Part shown: in pieces, positions 40,250 through 48,203 of the stretch
Layout: every line of letters starts with the position of its first letter
Numbering within the stretch: position 1 is the first letter of the stretch
The notes under the pieces: model-generated
The model's database searches: none
What the model saw: the letters and a program-made list of their open reading frames with translations, nothing else
Told to the model about the DNA's origin: nothing
Source: Psychrobacter sp. Ps6
Lineage (GTDB): Bacteria > Pseudomonadota > Gammaproteobacteria > Pseudomonadales > Moraxellaceae
DNA length: 64,000 nucleotides
Assembly (NCBI RefSeq): GCF_022129235.1
Contig: NZ_JADQAI010000002.1
Location: forward strand, 62,001-126,000
Direction of reading: 5' to 3'
Made by a program: the position numbers and the translations under genes

Positions 40250-40276
40250 CAGTATTCTGAAAGATTAATACCACTA

Positions 40277-40912
40277 TCAGTGATTGGTTTCATCCAAACT
40301 GCTCGCTATTTTTTTGGACAACCAAGCCGTTGCATTTTTATTAAATATTTTTGGATGACAGATGTCTTTAAGAGAGCAGTTGCGACACTTACTGGTGTTG
40401 TAGGTTGGTTTAGGCGTCTGTCCACTCTCTATAATGTGCCGACAGTCATTGATAGCGTCCAAGGTGATTTGTCGCAGTTCATCATCGAAATCGACAGCAT
40501 GACGGCGACGTGTCTTACCGTAAAACAAAGCGCCTTTGGGAACGATGCACTTATGCATGTCTTCTAAACACAATGCTTGAGCGCAAAGCTGCACCTCATC
40601 GGCACGGTGCGATTTGGGTTTGCCGCGTTTGTATTCGATAGGAAACGGAATTTGTGTGCCTGTATCATCGGTGTGATATTCGACCACATCAGCAACCCCC
40701 TCTAAGCCAAGTGCGCGATGCCCAAGTGGTAGCGTGCGCACGGTCTTTATATTGCCACGCGTATCATGTCCGCCAGAGTTGACCTTTTCGTGCATGACTT
40801 GCCCTTCGGCAGTAAAGACATTTTCCGCCCACGCGCATTCAAGTTCAATCAGCGCAAACTGACGCGGACAGAATAAATAATGCTGCAAGCGGGATAGGTA
40901 AAGGGTTTGCAT
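40277..40912 (-). CDS. cas4: CRISPR-associated exonuclease Cas4
   Basis: A Cas4 of about 211 residues from the ATG at 40912; the frame is open to a TTG at 40975, but that adds 21 residues not usual for the family. One Cys near the N-terminus (FCPRQFALIELE) and three near the C-terminus (CRNCSLKDIC) bind the iron-sulphur cluster. RecB-like nuclease residues appear in PIEYKRGKPK and DEVQLCAQALCLE. Cas4 trims and selects prespacers with the right PAM. It follows cas7 by about 80 bases. Confidence 0.92.
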   Translation of the reverse strand: MQTLYLSRLQHYLFCPRQFALIELECAWAENVFTAEGQVMHEKVNSGGHDTRGNIKTVRTLPLGHRALGLEGVADVVEYHTDDTGTQIPFPIEYKRGKPKSHRADEVQLCAQALCLEDMHKCIVPKGALFYGKTRRRHAVDFDDELRQITLDAINDCRHIIESGQTPKPTYNTSKCRNCSLKDICHPKIFNKNATAWLSKKIASSLDETNH

Positions 40913-40995
40913 AAGGGTTCGGCTCTGAGTTAATAATAAGTTTTGAGTAAACCTTATTTGATAAAGTTTACTCAAATTTCAAAAGTTAAAAGGGC

Positions 40996-41889
40996 TTAAA
41001 ACCCTTCAATAATCTCAGGCTCTAATCCTTCTAATACTGACTTTAACGCATCTTCATCAAATTCACCGTTATCATCAAGCAACTCCTTTAAACTGCGATG
41101 TACTTTAGCAGATGAGTGTTGCCCTGATTTGCTGCTATGCTCCCACCAAATGACCTTTTTGACCTGCATACTGCCTTCAGGACGAGCAGAGGAAGCGTCC
41201 CCTTCGAACAGCTTAGGGAGTATCTCTTTGATCTTGTCGGCATCAGCATCACTAAAGCCTGTACGTTCAGCCAGTTGTGGCGTAATCGCACCATAAGTCA
41301 CATAGATGCCTTTATCCACGCGGTGCTTCATACCCATAGTGTCGCTGCCTTTTTTCGTACCATCGCCTTCACCACTGACGCTCTTGGTAATTTGGGTACT
41401 GGTGATATCAACAGGCTGTAAGCTAAAGGCAGATTGAATGCTGACGGGACCACGGATAGGAATAGAGACACCATCGGCATTCTTAGTATCCGCTTTAAAG
41501 GCAAACACTTGACCAAAAGCACGTACATCGAACCATTTTTCACAAGCCTTTTGCGCTGTTTCATCACGTTTGGCTTCAATGTTTTCTTTTTTGTTGGCTT
41601 CAAAAGCATTTTTGCCTAAACCAACGTCTTCGTCATAAGCACGATTTTTTAAGCTGGTCATGCCATCAGTTTTTTTTTCATCCGACTGTACAAAAATCGT
41701 TTCGCCCGCCTCTTGTAGTCGGTCACGGATTTTGCGTTTTAGACACACATCAGTAATCTCGCCATTCCCTGCAAAGTCAGTACGAGGACGGTTACCGTTT
41801 AGGGGGTCGCCGTTTGGATTGGCATTATTCACTGCGATAATGATGGCAAAGTCAATTTTATGGTTTAAGGTATTTTCGTTGGCGCTCAT
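40996..41889 (-). CDS. cas7: Cascade backbone protein Cas7 (Csd2)
   Basis: A 297-residue Cas7 of type I-C. The N-terminal pattern FAIIIAVNNANPNGDPLNGNRPR is characteristic (shortened: ANPNGDPLNGNRPR, about residues 24-37), and FGQVFAF and GPVSIQSAFSLQPVDI follow. Several copies coat the crRNA in the surveillance complex. AAGGA lies just upstream of the ATG. It is downstream of cas8c with a 54-base gap. Confidence 0.95.
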   Translation of the reverse strand: MSANENTLNHKIDFAIIIAVNNANPNGDPLNGNRPRTDFAGNGEITDVCLKRKIRDRLQEAGETIFVQSDEKKTDGMTSLKNRAYDEDVGLGKNAFEANKKENIEAKRDETAQKACEKWFDVRAFGQVFAFKADTKNADGVSIPIRGPVSIQSAFSLQPVDITSTQITKSVSGEGDGTKKGSDTMGMKHRVDKGIYVTYGAITPQLAERTGFSDADADKIKEILPKLFEGDASSARPEGSMQVKKVIWWEHSSKSGQHSSAKVHRSLKELLDDNGEFDEDALKSVLEGLEPEIIEGF

Positions 41890-41943
41890 AAGGTTTCCTT
41901 TTATTTATCATTGAAAATAGGATGTCGCTAAGTGTTGACTGGA

Positions 41944-42351
41944 TTATGCAGCATCGCTATCATTTTCTACTTTGGCTTTCGCGTGCTCTTTGTCTAATTT
42001 AAATTGCATTTTTTGGCTGTGATACCCTAATAAAAATTCTCCCGATAATGCCGAATCATCGGTAAAACGGTCGCTGGTAAACGCACTCATGATTTCATCA
42101 ATCAGCTGCTGTTTTTTAGCCAAGTAGCCACCGCGATTGGACTTTAGGCGGTTTTCATAAGGCTTTAGTGCCAGCTCAATGTTGCGCCATGTGGTAAAAG
42201 GTCGATTGGCGAACTGTTGCATATAGCGCTGGGCGGTGGTGTTGCGCTTTTCTCCAGCGACATATAGCGCGAGGCTTTCAATATCTTCAGCAACTGCCAA
42301 TAAACGTCCATACAAATAGTCTCGGCTGGTAAGCTCAGGTTGTAGTGCCAC
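41944..42351 (-). CDS. cas11c: Cas11c, internally translated small subunit (in-frame within cas8c)
   Basis: Within cas8c and in the same frame, AAAAAAAGGAG (Shine-Dalgarno at 42359-42364) is followed after 7 bases by a GTG at codon 550 of cas8c. Translation from there gives about 135 residues, VALQPELTSRDYLYGR... to the cas8c stop, matching the known size of Cas11c made by internal initiation in other type I-C systems. Cas11 forms the belly of Cascade. The strong ribosome site at the expected place is direct sequence evidence; expression is inferred. Confidence 0.75.
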   Translation of the reverse strand: MALQPELTSRDYLYGRLLAVAEDIESLALYVAGEKRNTTAQRYMQQFANRPFTTWRNIELALKPYENRLKSNRGGYLAKKQQLIDEIMSAFTSDRFTDDSALSGEFLLGYHSQKMQFKLDKEHAKAKVENDSDAA

Positions 42352-43998
42352 GGTATAGCTCCTTTTTTTATTGTCTGATTGTCTTAAATAATAGCCACGG
42401 TATAAGGCGCACGCCGTACTTAGCGCTTGTTCCCATTCCCAGTGCTCAAGTGCCAGCGGGTTACAAGCGCGTTTGATGCACAGCTCGACCAGCTGTCTAG
42501 GAAAGCGGCGTGCTTCTCCCTCAACGATACAGGGCAATACTTGAGCGACCACTTGTTTTTTTAGCGCATCGGACAGACGTGCACCATAGGCAACCTGCGC
42601 AATCTGTTTTGGGGTAGGCGATTGAATACCCAGTCGTTGCTGATTGCTGTCATCATCTCTATAAGTGTGATACCACGCAAACTGCGTATACCATGCTTGT
42701 AAGGCGTCTATATATTCACTGGGCATACTTTCATGGTAGTACGTCACTGCCATACGTCCAGGAGTTGCAGCTTCTAAGGTGATAATAGAGATTTGGTCAT
42801 GCGCTTCAAGCTTTTGGCGATAGCCTTGTAAAGTATTGCGTAAATGTGTGGCAAAACGATAACCCAAGTCGTTAAGATGCTGAAACGTAGGTTCTGTACC
42901 TGATGCTTCGTCATCGTCATATTCTTCAAAGTCATCATCGTCATCGTCATCGTCATCGTCATTGTCAGATGTCTTAGATGCGTCTAGTACGTCCAGCGGT
43001 GCGGCGACGCTGGTTGGTTGCGGCACTTCAATACCTGATATTGACCATGCAACGATGGCTTGTCCCGCTTCTTCGCGTCCTTGTCGTGACAGCAGCCATG
43101 ATAGCGCGGCGTGCGCCTTTTCGGTAACCACGGCGCTAATACCTGCTGCCTGCATACCTGTTGCATCGGTAAAGCGACCACGAAACGTGTAGCCTGTCGC
43201 ATCATTAGCAGAGATGAGTTTGGCATTGGTCGCGCTGCGTAAGATGCGGTTGGGGTGCTTGCTGGCGAGCGGACTGGTGCCGCCAGTGATGTAACAAAAG
43301 CCATCGATACTGTCTAAAGTGGCGTAGAACTGCTGCCATGCGGCAAACAAGCTGTCATCACGCCATGTCTCGGTGACGTGCTGAGTAGGGGTGTCTAAAC
43401 TACTGGCAATGACATTCCACGCGATAAAGGCTGCCCCTTGATCGAAGACGCCTTTGTTTTTATTGAGTGCTGATAAAAGGCTATCGGGATAATCGCTGGC
43501 TTGTTCAGGGTAGGCAAGCTTGCTTTTGTCATTAGGGTCAATAATCAAAACATGAGCGTCGATTAAATCTTTGACCAGCGTGCCTTTTTTAACATAAGTT
43601 AAGACGGCTCGTGCTTTGGGGTGTGAATATTCTGAGCTGCACCATGTAGACAACGAGTCTTCATATAGTGGGTACAAATCTTTTTTATTCTGACTGTAAT
43701 CAAAAAAATCTTTAGCGACATATTGCAATTTATCGGATAGCGGATGTGCTACTGCACCCGATGTACGATTAGCAGAATCATTGGTCGCAGGAATGGCAAG
43801 GTATTTTGATTTGACTTTGCCATTGTCATCGCGGCACACCTCAGCGCGGACAAAATCGCCTCTGTCATTAATGGTGATGACAATTTGCACGTTTTGATTG
43901 ACATGATAATAAGGCATCAGCTTCTGGTCTTGCGCTTGGATGTCGGCGTTTTGACTGGCAGCTTCATAGGTTTGGTAAAGTCGTTGTAACCAGCTCAT
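41944..43998 (-). CDS. cas8c: Cascade large subunit Cas8c (Csd1)
   Basis: A 684-residue Cas8c, which recognises the PAM and supports R-loop formation in type I-C Cascade. Typical features are MSWLQRLYQTYE at the start, YVAKDFFDYSQN, FCYITGGTSPLASKHPNRI and the C-terminal FLLGYHSQ. A run of about ten Asp (residues about 346-356), then EEYDDDE, forms an acidic linker coded by GACGAT repeats. Its start overlaps the cas5 stop by 4 bases. The 3' part also carries an internal ribosome site and GTG start for Cas11c at 42351. The length is about 70 residues above many homologues, partly due to the acidic insert. Confidence 0.93.
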   Translation of the reverse strand: MSWLQRLYQTYEAASQNADIQAQDQKLMPYYHVNQNVQIVITINDRGDFVRAEVCRDDNGKVKSKYLAIPATNDSANRTSGAVAHPLSDKLQYVAKDFFDYSQNKKDLYPLYEDSLSTWCSSEYSHPKARAVLTYVKKGTLVKDLIDAHVLIIDPNDKSKLAYPEQASDYPDSLLSALNKNKGVFDQGAAFIAWNVIASSLDTPTQHVTETWRDDSLFAAWQQFYATLDSIDGFCYITGGTSPLASKHPNRILRSATNAKLISANDATGYTFRGRFTDATGMQAAGISAVVTEKAHAALSWLLSRQGREEAGQAIVAWSISGIEVPQPTSVAAPLDVLDASKTSDNDDDDDDDDDDFEEYDDDEASGTEPTFQHLNDLGYRFATHLRNTLQGYRQKLEAHDQISIITLEAATPGRMAVTYYHESMPSEYIDALQAWYTQFAWYHTYRDDDSNQQRLGIQSPTPKQIAQVAYGARLSDALKKQVVAQVLPCIVEGEARRFPRQLVELCIKRACNPLALEHWEWEQALSTACALYRGYYLRQSDNKKRSYTVALQPELTSRDYLYGRLLAVAEDIESLALYVAGEKRNTTAQRYMQQFANRPFTTWRNIELALKPYENRLKSNRGGYLAKKQQLIDEIMSAFTSDRFTDDSALSGEFLLGYHSQKMQFKLDKEHAKAKVENDSDAA
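42931..42966. repeat. Short tandem repeat coding the poly-Asp linker of Cas8c
   Basis: On the plus strand GTCATC units repeat about five times; on the coding strand this is GACGAT, encoding alternating Asp codons. It is likely to expand or contract by slippage in multiples of three or six, changing linker length without a frameshift. Confidence 0.85.
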
Positions 43999-44726
43999 AA
44001 AGAGGCCTCCGTCTGACTTACTGACTGCATGTTATTATCAAGCGCAAAGTCTTTGGCGCTCATAGTGCGAACAAAGCGGTTTGGCATTCCGTTTTGGGCA
44101 TCTAGCGTTAAGTTGTCTGTAGGCTTTGGAAAATCAACAATGCCAAAGCGCATAATGGCTTGCCAAAATCTGCTATGCAGTGCGTCCAAGCCTGTCTCGT
44201 CAGGGTAGGCGAAACTATGAAACATCAAGCCATAACCCAGCTCATCAACGTCATCATAAGCCCCTGTGCCGCTACCAAACTCGCAAGGCTCGACATAGCC
44301 TTGACACTCGCGTGTACCTAAAAATATATCTTGGCGTCCGCCTTTATCCAGCATACGCTGGGCAATACTGTAATGTTTGCCATCGATGCGGTCAGCGGCC
44401 AACTCGGGGCGGTGCATGTTCCATTCAAAATGTGCTTGCACTTGATAGGCGACATCATGCAAATAAGTGTAATACGCTAAATCGTTGCCGCTTTCATTAA
44501 ACTTAATCGGCTTGACGCCTTTGGTCTGTGTACGGATAGGATTGATAACGCGCACTCTGTCGATATACCAGATGATGGAAGGTTTCCAGTAAATAGATTT
44601 ACAAACCCCCTTTAACGCCTCATAAGTTGGCAGATGATAGCTGGTTTTTTCGCCACCAATACGGGTGATGGGGTCGGTAAACAGGGCATGACGCCCTGTA
44701 AGTAAAAATTCAATTTGGTTTTTCAC
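43995..44726 (-). CDS. cas5: crRNA-processing Cascade protein Cas5c (Cas5d)
   Basis: A 243-residue Cas5 of type I-C, which replaces Cas6 and cuts the pre-crRNA at the base of the repeat hairpin. Conserved pieces are LTGRHALFTDPITRIGGEKTSY (shown as GRHALFTDPITRIGG), TYEALKGVCKSIYWKP and the TRECQGYVEPCEFG region. The start is GTG at 44726 with AAAGGAG five bases upstream. The stop overlaps the cas8c start (ATGA). It follows cas3 by 49 bases. Confidence 0.94.
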   Translation of the reverse strand: MKNQIEFLLTGRHALFTDPITRIGGEKTSYHLPTYEALKGVCKSIYWKPSIIWYIDRVRVINPIRTQTKGVKPIKFNESGNDLAYYTYLHDVAYQVQAHFEWNMHRPELAADRIDGKHYSIAQRMLDKGGRQDIFLGTRECQGYVEPCEFGSGTGAYDDVDELGYGLMFHSFAYPDETGLDALHSRFWQAIMRFGIVDFPKPTDNLTLDAQNGMPNRFVRTMSAKDFALDNNMQSVSQTEASL

Positions 44727-44775
44727 AGTTTCTCCTTTTACTTTGTATTTTGATAGGGCGCAATGTCTGTCTGTC

Positions 44776-47409
44776 CTAAAACGCTAATAAATCCAATTCA
44801 CTCGTTCCTTCAATATTAAGTCCCATCTGCGCGTCATAAAATGTCTCAGATAAGATAAAAATACCTGTGTCTCTGACAGTATGTAACGCGCCTGCGGTAA
44901 ATAGCGCGTTAAAAGTATGCGCAAAGACATTGATACTGTATTGCTGCGCGTCTCGCACCAGCTGATAAAAGTGGCTGTCACTCACGCTTGTATTACAAAG
45001 GGCACTAATCAGGTGCCGTCCTTCCTCAAGGTACGGCACAATAATGGCTTTGGTTGGTGCGTCAATGGCTTTAAAGGTGCGCCCTGCGTCCATAAAGGAC
45101 TGCCAAAGCTGCGGAAACTGCTCAGCTTGATGCCGCTGTATATTGTTGTTATTAGTCAATGGATTGGTGCTGTTACTGCTCAGCCAGCTATATAAGGTTT
45201 CTGTACCTGTAGACTTACCCTTGCTGTCCTTAATGGGGTATGCCATTTCTTTTATACCGTGCTCGGTCTGATAGTAATGATGGAAAAACTGCTGCATAAT
45301 GTCGGGGTGCAGCAAATGTACATCGCCATATGTGCTATGCGCCCATTGGGACAGAATATTGCTCATGATGGCCTTTCCTTGAGCGATGGTAGGCAGTTTA
45401 TTCAGGTTTTCGCTCTCTGGACGTACGATAAATACCTGCCCTTTAACAGGCTTGTCTTGGTCGTCACGCATCTCGCCATGACGGTTACAGCGTCCCGCCG
45501 CCTGTGCGATACTGTCAAGCCCTGCCAAAAAGCGCACGACGGAACGAAACGATACATCCACGCCAGCTTCAATAAGCTGAGTTGAGATTACCAAAGTTGG
45601 TAAGCCTTGTTTTAAACGGTTTCTAATTTGGTTTAATAGGTCTTTACGATGGCGAGCGCATTGGGATGTACTCAAATGATATAGCTCGTTTTCAGGCACG
45701 GTGTCTGATAGTTTTTGATAAAGCTGACTGGCCCACGTCTTGGTATTCACGATGACCAAAGTGCTGCTAAATTGAGCAAAGTTATCTCTAACATAATTTG
45801 TCAAACCATCTAAATCTTGAGGGTTTTTAGTATGGTCATGAGTATCGACGCGCTGTAAAGTATCGAATAGGGTATGTAGCTGAGCGCGCTCGCCAATGAT
45901 TTCGGTAGCAGAGTTCAAGCTGCCATTATGTGCTATCGGTAAGTTGTCCAGTACGGGCTGGGTGGCGGTGCACAGCACAGCGCTTGAGTTGGCGTGAGTG
46001 GTCAAAAAATTGAGCGCGCTACAAAATAGGTAGTAGCAATTCATTGGTAAAGTCTGTATCTCATCAAAAATGAGCACCGCACGACTTAACTGATGCAAAC
46101 GTCTAACGCCTTTAGTGCCGCCGCCAAAGCAGCTTTCTAAAAACTGTACCATGGTGGTAAACACAATGGGTGCGTTCCAATTATCCATAATCAGTTTGCT
46201 TTGCCACGTCTGTACGTCAGGCTCTAGGTTTGAATGTTGTTCTAACACCCATTGACCATCAAAGATGCCGTCAGGGCTTTCTTCTTCCAAAATCTTACGC
46301 ACCTCAGCAGCATTCTGCTCAATGATGCTGGTAAAAGGAATAATGTAAATGATGCGGTCGAGGTTATGCCGTTTGGCATGTTGCACAGCAAAGCGCAGGC
46401 TGGCGAGTGTCTTGCCGCCCCCTGTCGGTACGGTTAGGGTAAAAATACCTTGGTCAGACTGTGCAGCGTGTAGGCAAGTTTGGGCGATATGGTTGCGCTG
46501 TTCATTGATTGGGTTTGGCGGGCTATGCGCTGCTTTATCAGCGAAGCCTTGATAGAGGGTTTCGATTTTATCTATCGCGATTTGCCAGTCTGGTCGCGTG
46601 TCATCTAAAAGATGGGCTTGGTTTGGGTGTTCGAAAGCGATGCTGTTGCTACGGTCAGCATCAATCAGACAGCTAAACAGCAAGCGAGTCAAAAACCCCA
46701 AATAAAAGTCTTTTTGCTTGTCCGTAGCGCGGCTATCTACCATGATTTTTTTGACAATACCTTGAAACTCTTTAAGCGTGTCTTTTTTAAAGCTGTCACC
46801 CAATTGCGCAAACAGCTGCTCTTGTTGGGCACGCTCTAGTGCTTGGGTATAATGCGTGTCTTTTTCAGGTTTGTTTTTGCGGTTGAGTAAATATGGCTGG
46901 GCATTTTGTCCGACGACATTAACAAGCCCACTATGATGTGATGCCACACAGATAAATAGCATATCCGCAAGCAGCTGTCCTTCATAGCGGCAGATTTTTT
47001 GTTGTGTATGTGCTTTTAGATAACTTGAGCCTAATTTTTCAAACTGCTCTTTAAGATAAATAGCGCCCGCTGTAGAGTGGTCCACTGAGCCTTTAGTTGG
47101 TTTCCCTCTACGTAATATTTCAGCCTCTTCATCTTCATCTAAACCCAATTCTTTATAGTTAGCATGGATGACACACTCTTTTATATACTCTTGAAACGCC
47201 GTGCTGTATTTGCCAAGATCATGTACCAGTCCAATCAACTCACCTGAGAGGGGTAAACCAATTTTGGCTGCTAGTGCTTTACTTATCTCTGCCGTACCTG
47301 TTAAATGGTCATAGAGTAGTTGTTCGCTACCATCACTCTGACGCACATGCGCAATAAATTTCTGCCTATCAGTATTGGACTGCTTTTTTTGAATTTCCAT
47401 GTCTTCCAT
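44776..47409 (-). CDS. cas3: CRISPR-associated helicase/nuclease Cas3
   Basis: About 877 residues from the ATG at 47409 (TTG 18 bases earlier and ATG 9 bases later also in frame). The N-terminal HD nuclease shows LVHDLGKYSTAF, VDHSTAGA and ASHHSGL. The SF2 helicase shows PTGGGKTLASLRF (Walker A), DEIQTLP (Walker B, DEIQ) and CTATQP, then a second RecA domain with IEAGVDVSF and QAAGRCNRHGE. Cas3 degrades the target strand after Cascade binding. It is the first gene of the cas operon. HD and helicase are fused, as usual in type I-C. Confidence 0.95.
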   Translation of the reverse strand: MEDMEIQKKQSNTDRQKFIAHVRQSDGSEQLLYDHLTGTAEISKALAAKIGLPLSGELIGLVHDLGKYSTAFQEYIKECVIHANYKELGLDEDEEAEILRRGKPTKGSVDHSTAGAIYLKEQFEKLGSSYLKAHTQQKICRYEGQLLADMLFICVASHHSGLVNVVGQNAQPYLLNRKNKPEKDTHYTQALERAQQEQLFAQLGDSFKKDTLKEFQGIVKKIMVDSRATDKQKDFYLGFLTRLLFSCLIDADRSNSIAFEHPNQAHLLDDTRPDWQIAIDKIETLYQGFADKAAHSPPNPINEQRNHIAQTCLHAAQSDQGIFTLTVPTGGGKTLASLRFAVQHAKRHNLDRIIYIIPFTSIIEQNAAEVRKILEEESPDGIFDGQWVLEQHSNLEPDVQTWQSKLIMDNWNAPIVFTTMVQFLESCFGGGTKGVRRLHQLSRAVLIFDEIQTLPMNCYYLFCSALNFLTTHANSSAVLCTATQPVLDNLPIAHNGSLNSATEIIGERAQLHTLFDTLQRVDTHDHTKNPQDLDGLTNYVRDNFAQFSSTLVIVNTKTWASQLYQKLSDTVPENELYHLSTSQCARHRKDLLNQIRNRLKQGLPTLVISTQLIEAGVDVSFRSVVRFLAGLDSIAQAAGRCNRHGEMRDDQDKPVKGQVFIVRPESENLNKLPTIAQGKAIMSNILSQWAHSTYGDVHLLHPDIMQQFFHHYYQTEHGIKEMAYPIKDSKGKSTGTETLYSWLSSNSTNPLTNNNNIQRHQAEQFPQLWQSFMDAGRTFKAIDAPTKAIIVPYLEEGRHLISALCNTSVSDSHFYQLVRDAQQYSINVFAHTFNALFTAGALHTVRDTGIFILSETFYDAQMGLNIEGTSELDLLAF

Positions 47410-47449
47410 GATTTTAAATCCAAACAAGAGTTTTTAATTTATTTAATAG

Positions 47450-47478
47450 ACAATAGCCTAATTTGATCAGGGTAACAA
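47450..47478 (-). promoter_or_regulatory. Candidate promoter of the cas operon
   Basis: On the minus strand TTGTTA (-35), 17 bases and TATTGT (-10) lie 41-69 bases upstream of the cas3 start. Spacing is ideal and the match moderate. It is the best pair seen in this short gap, but other elements could serve. Confidence 0.4.
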
Positions 47479-47532
47479 CACAGAAATAAAACATTTACGA
47501 CAACGGATGTCGTTGAAGGTTTAAAAGGCAAT

Positions 47533-47560
47533 AAAAAACCAGACAACCTAAGTTGTCTGG
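47533..47560 (-). terminator. Terminator after the small element genes, before cas3
   Basis: CCAGACAAC and GTTGTCTGG form a perfect 9-bp stem with a 4-base loop; on the minus strand it is followed by TTTTTT. It insulates the cas operon from the integrase-linked genes to its right. Confidence 0.8.
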
Positions 47561-47581
47561 CAATAAATTTTTTCTAAAAAC

Positions 47582-47902
47582 CTATCTGTCTACAATAAGC
47601 TGTCCACCAGAAAAGCTAATACACCCCTCACAAAACCAAGAGTTCAATCTCCTTGCATGAGGAATATCTGCTGGGACATCTAATGGATAGGGACGACCAC
47701 AGTACTCACAGTGTACGTCATCTAAATAAACCTGACATTTTGCAAGTGTAGCAAATAAAACATCAGTCTCCGTGTTGTGGTCATAACAAAGCAGTTCTAA
47801 ATGCGCTATATAATCACTGGGCGACGCATAGGACCAATACTCATAGCACAGACGCTTTGCTGTATCATCCAGAGCTGAATCAAAGACAAAGTTCAAACTC
47901 AT
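47582..47902 (-). CDS. Small protein with paired CxxC motifs, unknown function
   Basis: About 106 residues from the ATG at 47902, preceded by AAGGAG at 6-base spacing; the frame is open further upstream without a better start. The C-terminal half has CEYCGRPYPLDV and WFCEGC, a likely zinc-binding site. It starts MSLNFVFDSALDDTA and has no recognised family. It follows the 96-aa gene by 10 bases, so it belongs to the integrase transcript and may be an element-specific accessory protein. Confidence 0.6.
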   Translation of the reverse strand: MSLNFVFDSALDDTAKRLCYEYWSYASPSDYIAHLELLCYDHNTETDVLFATLAKCQVYLDDVHCEYCGRPYPLDVPADIPHARRLNSWFCEGCISFSGGQLIVDR

Positions 47903-47912
47903 AACATTCTCC

Positions 47913-48203
47913 TTAGTATCCATAGCCAGTGTGTGGTAGTAGCTCGTAAAGCTCACTCTGTAGCTGACTACACATATCATCAACGACATAGTCAGGATTG
48001 GCCTCTAAGCGCGTCTGAACCCATATGCGCAGCGCCATATGATTATCAAAGCAACTATCAACACTCAGGAACCTAGCTAAACCAGTACCTGACTGAATAC
48101 AGATCTCACAAATGAGGTAGTTAGCAATATTATCTGCGCCATTACTGACATAGCCACTAGGTTTAAACGTCGCATGCAGTTTATCGTAATCAATCATTTT
48201 CAT
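47913..48203 (-). CDS. Small hypothetical protein downstream of integrase
   Basis: A 96-residue protein starting MKMIDYDKLHATF. Its ATG overlaps the integrase stop by 4 bases and AGGAG lies 8 bases upstream, so translation is likely and coupled. It contains a CEIC pair (about residue 32-35) and two further Cys but no recognised domain. It is probably part of a small integrative element rather than of the CRISPR locus. Confidence 0.6.
   Translation of the reverse strand: MKMIDYDKLHATFKPSGYVSNGADNIANYLICEICIQSGTGLARFLSVDSCFDNHMALRIWVQTRLEANPDYVVDDMCSQLQSELYELLPHTGYGY

Noticed and set aside
40913..40975. Upstream TTG start for cas4
   Set aside because: Adds 21 residues not typical of Cas4 and has no better ribosome site than the ATG at 40912.
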